Assembly (NCBI GenBank): GCA_017379815.1
Contig: JAFNVK010000181.1
Location: 1-6,661 of the forward strand
From: Clostridia bacterium
GTDB taxonomy: Bacteria > Bacillota > Clostridia > Oscillospirales > CAG-272
DNA length: 6,661 nt
Direction: 5' to 3'
Shown: positions 6,095 through 6,661 of the stretch, in pieces
Numbering within the stretch: position 1 is the first letter of the stretch
Layout of the letters: the number at the start of each line of letters is the position of its first letter
Translations under genes and position numbers: made by a program
The notes under the pieces: model-generated
What the model was told of the DNA's origin: nothing
Databases searched by the model: none
Seen by the model: only the letters and a program-made list of their open reading frames with translations

Positions 6095-6661
6095 TCAAAG
6101 ACTCCAGACGTGCGGAATAAATAATTTTTTGTAGGTATCAATGGCATACCGATCGGTCATGCCCGAAATAAAATCGCAAACGCAGCGCTTGACGCCTTCC
6201 TCCTCCAGATTCCGACGGTAAAGCTCGGGCATCTGCTCGGGATGCTCTGCGAAATGCACGAAGAGCTGACCAAGCATCTCCTTGGCCTTTCCCTCTTCTC
6301 CCTTGACTATACGGCTGGTGTAGATGTTCTCAAAAAGGAAGGTGCGCAGGCGATCGGTGGCCATCTGGATCTCGGGCATCATGCGGATCTCGTTTGCATC
6401 CGTGCTTGCCTCGATGACCGATGCGACCATGGTGTTGATGCGCCGACTGTGCGTCTCACCCAGGATCTCGCGCAGCTCCTTTGGAATATCCTCGGGATGC
6501 AGGATCCCCGCGCGCATGGCGTCGTCGATGTCGTGATTGATGTAGGCGATGCGATCGGCGTACTTAACGATCACGCCCTCCAGCGTGGAGGCAAGGTTCT
6601 TGCCCGTGTGGTTGACGATTCCGTCACGCACCTCCCACGTCAGATTGAGGCCTTGTCCGTC
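6095..6661 (-). CDS. dgt: HD-family deoxynucleoside triphosphate triphosphohydrolase (dGTPase-like), 5' end beyond window
   Basis: The frame is open to the right edge, so only the last 188 residues are visible. The GTG at 6631 is an internal Val codon rather than a start, because ten further in-frame codons precede it and match the family (GLNLTWEVRDGI). Members hydrolyse dGTP or other dNTPs to the nucleoside plus triphosphate, trimming the dNTP pool in the cytoplasm. The diagnostic segment is YADRIAYINHDIDDA (visible residues 34-48), holding the conserved late Asp of the HD metal site. VRDGIVNHTG (11-20) is also typical of the clostridial dgt-like branch. The N-terminal HD motif that would complete the metal site lies outside the window. 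The helical C-terminus ends HVWSL, then TGA. The gene sits 33 nt upstream of dnaG in the same operon. The family is firm; the true substrate is not decidable from this sequence. Confidence 0.9.
   Translation of the reverse strand, partial: DGQGLNLTWEVRDGIVNHTGKNLASTLEGVIVKYADRIAYINHDIDDAMRAGILHPEDIPKELREILGETHSRRINTMVASVIEASTDANEIRMMPEIQMATDRLRTFLFENIYTSRIVKGEEGKAKEMLGQLFVHFAEHPEQMPELYRRNLEEEGVKRCVCDFISGMTDRYAIDTYKKLFIPHVWSL

Noticed and set aside
6095..6631. GTG at 6631 as the start of the dgt-like gene
   Set aside because: The same frame continues to the window edge with family-typical residues (GLNLTWE) before it, so the GTG is an internal Val codon and the gene is truncated by the window.

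Overview
The window reads as chromosomal DNA from an anaerobic Gram-positive (Firmicutes/Clostridia-type) bacterium with moderately high GC. The evidence is a dgt-like / dnaG / rpoD gene order, a 394-residue SigA-type sigma factor with the short Gram-positive architecture, AGGAGG-type ribosome binding sites, and a large lipoprotein with a classical lipobox. I cannot name a species. An uncultured gut clostridium would fit, but this is inference.

All real genes lie on the minus strand, so the window reads right to left. From 6661 to 6095 is the C-terminal part of an HD-family dNTP triphosphohydrolase (dgt-like), cut by the window edge. After a 33-nt gap comes full-length DNA primase, dnaG (6061 to 4265). 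The primary sigma factor gene rpoD/sigA (4268 to 3084) starts inside the dnaG stop region through a 4-nt ATGA overlap. These three genes form a tight 'macromolecular synthesis' type operon that links nucleotide-pool control, replication priming and housekeeping transcription. No promoter for it is visible, so it probably lies upstream of the window.

Between rpoD and the next gene is a 297-bp non-coding stretch (2787-3083). It holds a weak candidate terminator, an unexplained inverted repeat, a near-consensus sigma-A promoter (TTGACA, 17 bp, TAGAAT), a strong GC-rich hairpin in the predicted 5' leader, and a strong ribosome binding site.

This promoter drives a very large secreted lipoprotein gene (2786 down to the left edge, at least 928 codons, no stop reached). 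Its N-terminal half resembles an ABC-transporter extracellular solute-binding protein. It also carries an acidic insert and several hundred extra C-terminal residues that I do not recognise. It is the least ordinary item here. I see no mobile element, CRISPR array, tRNA or rRNA. Long open frames on the plus strand opposite the lipoprotein and rpoD are antisense shadows.
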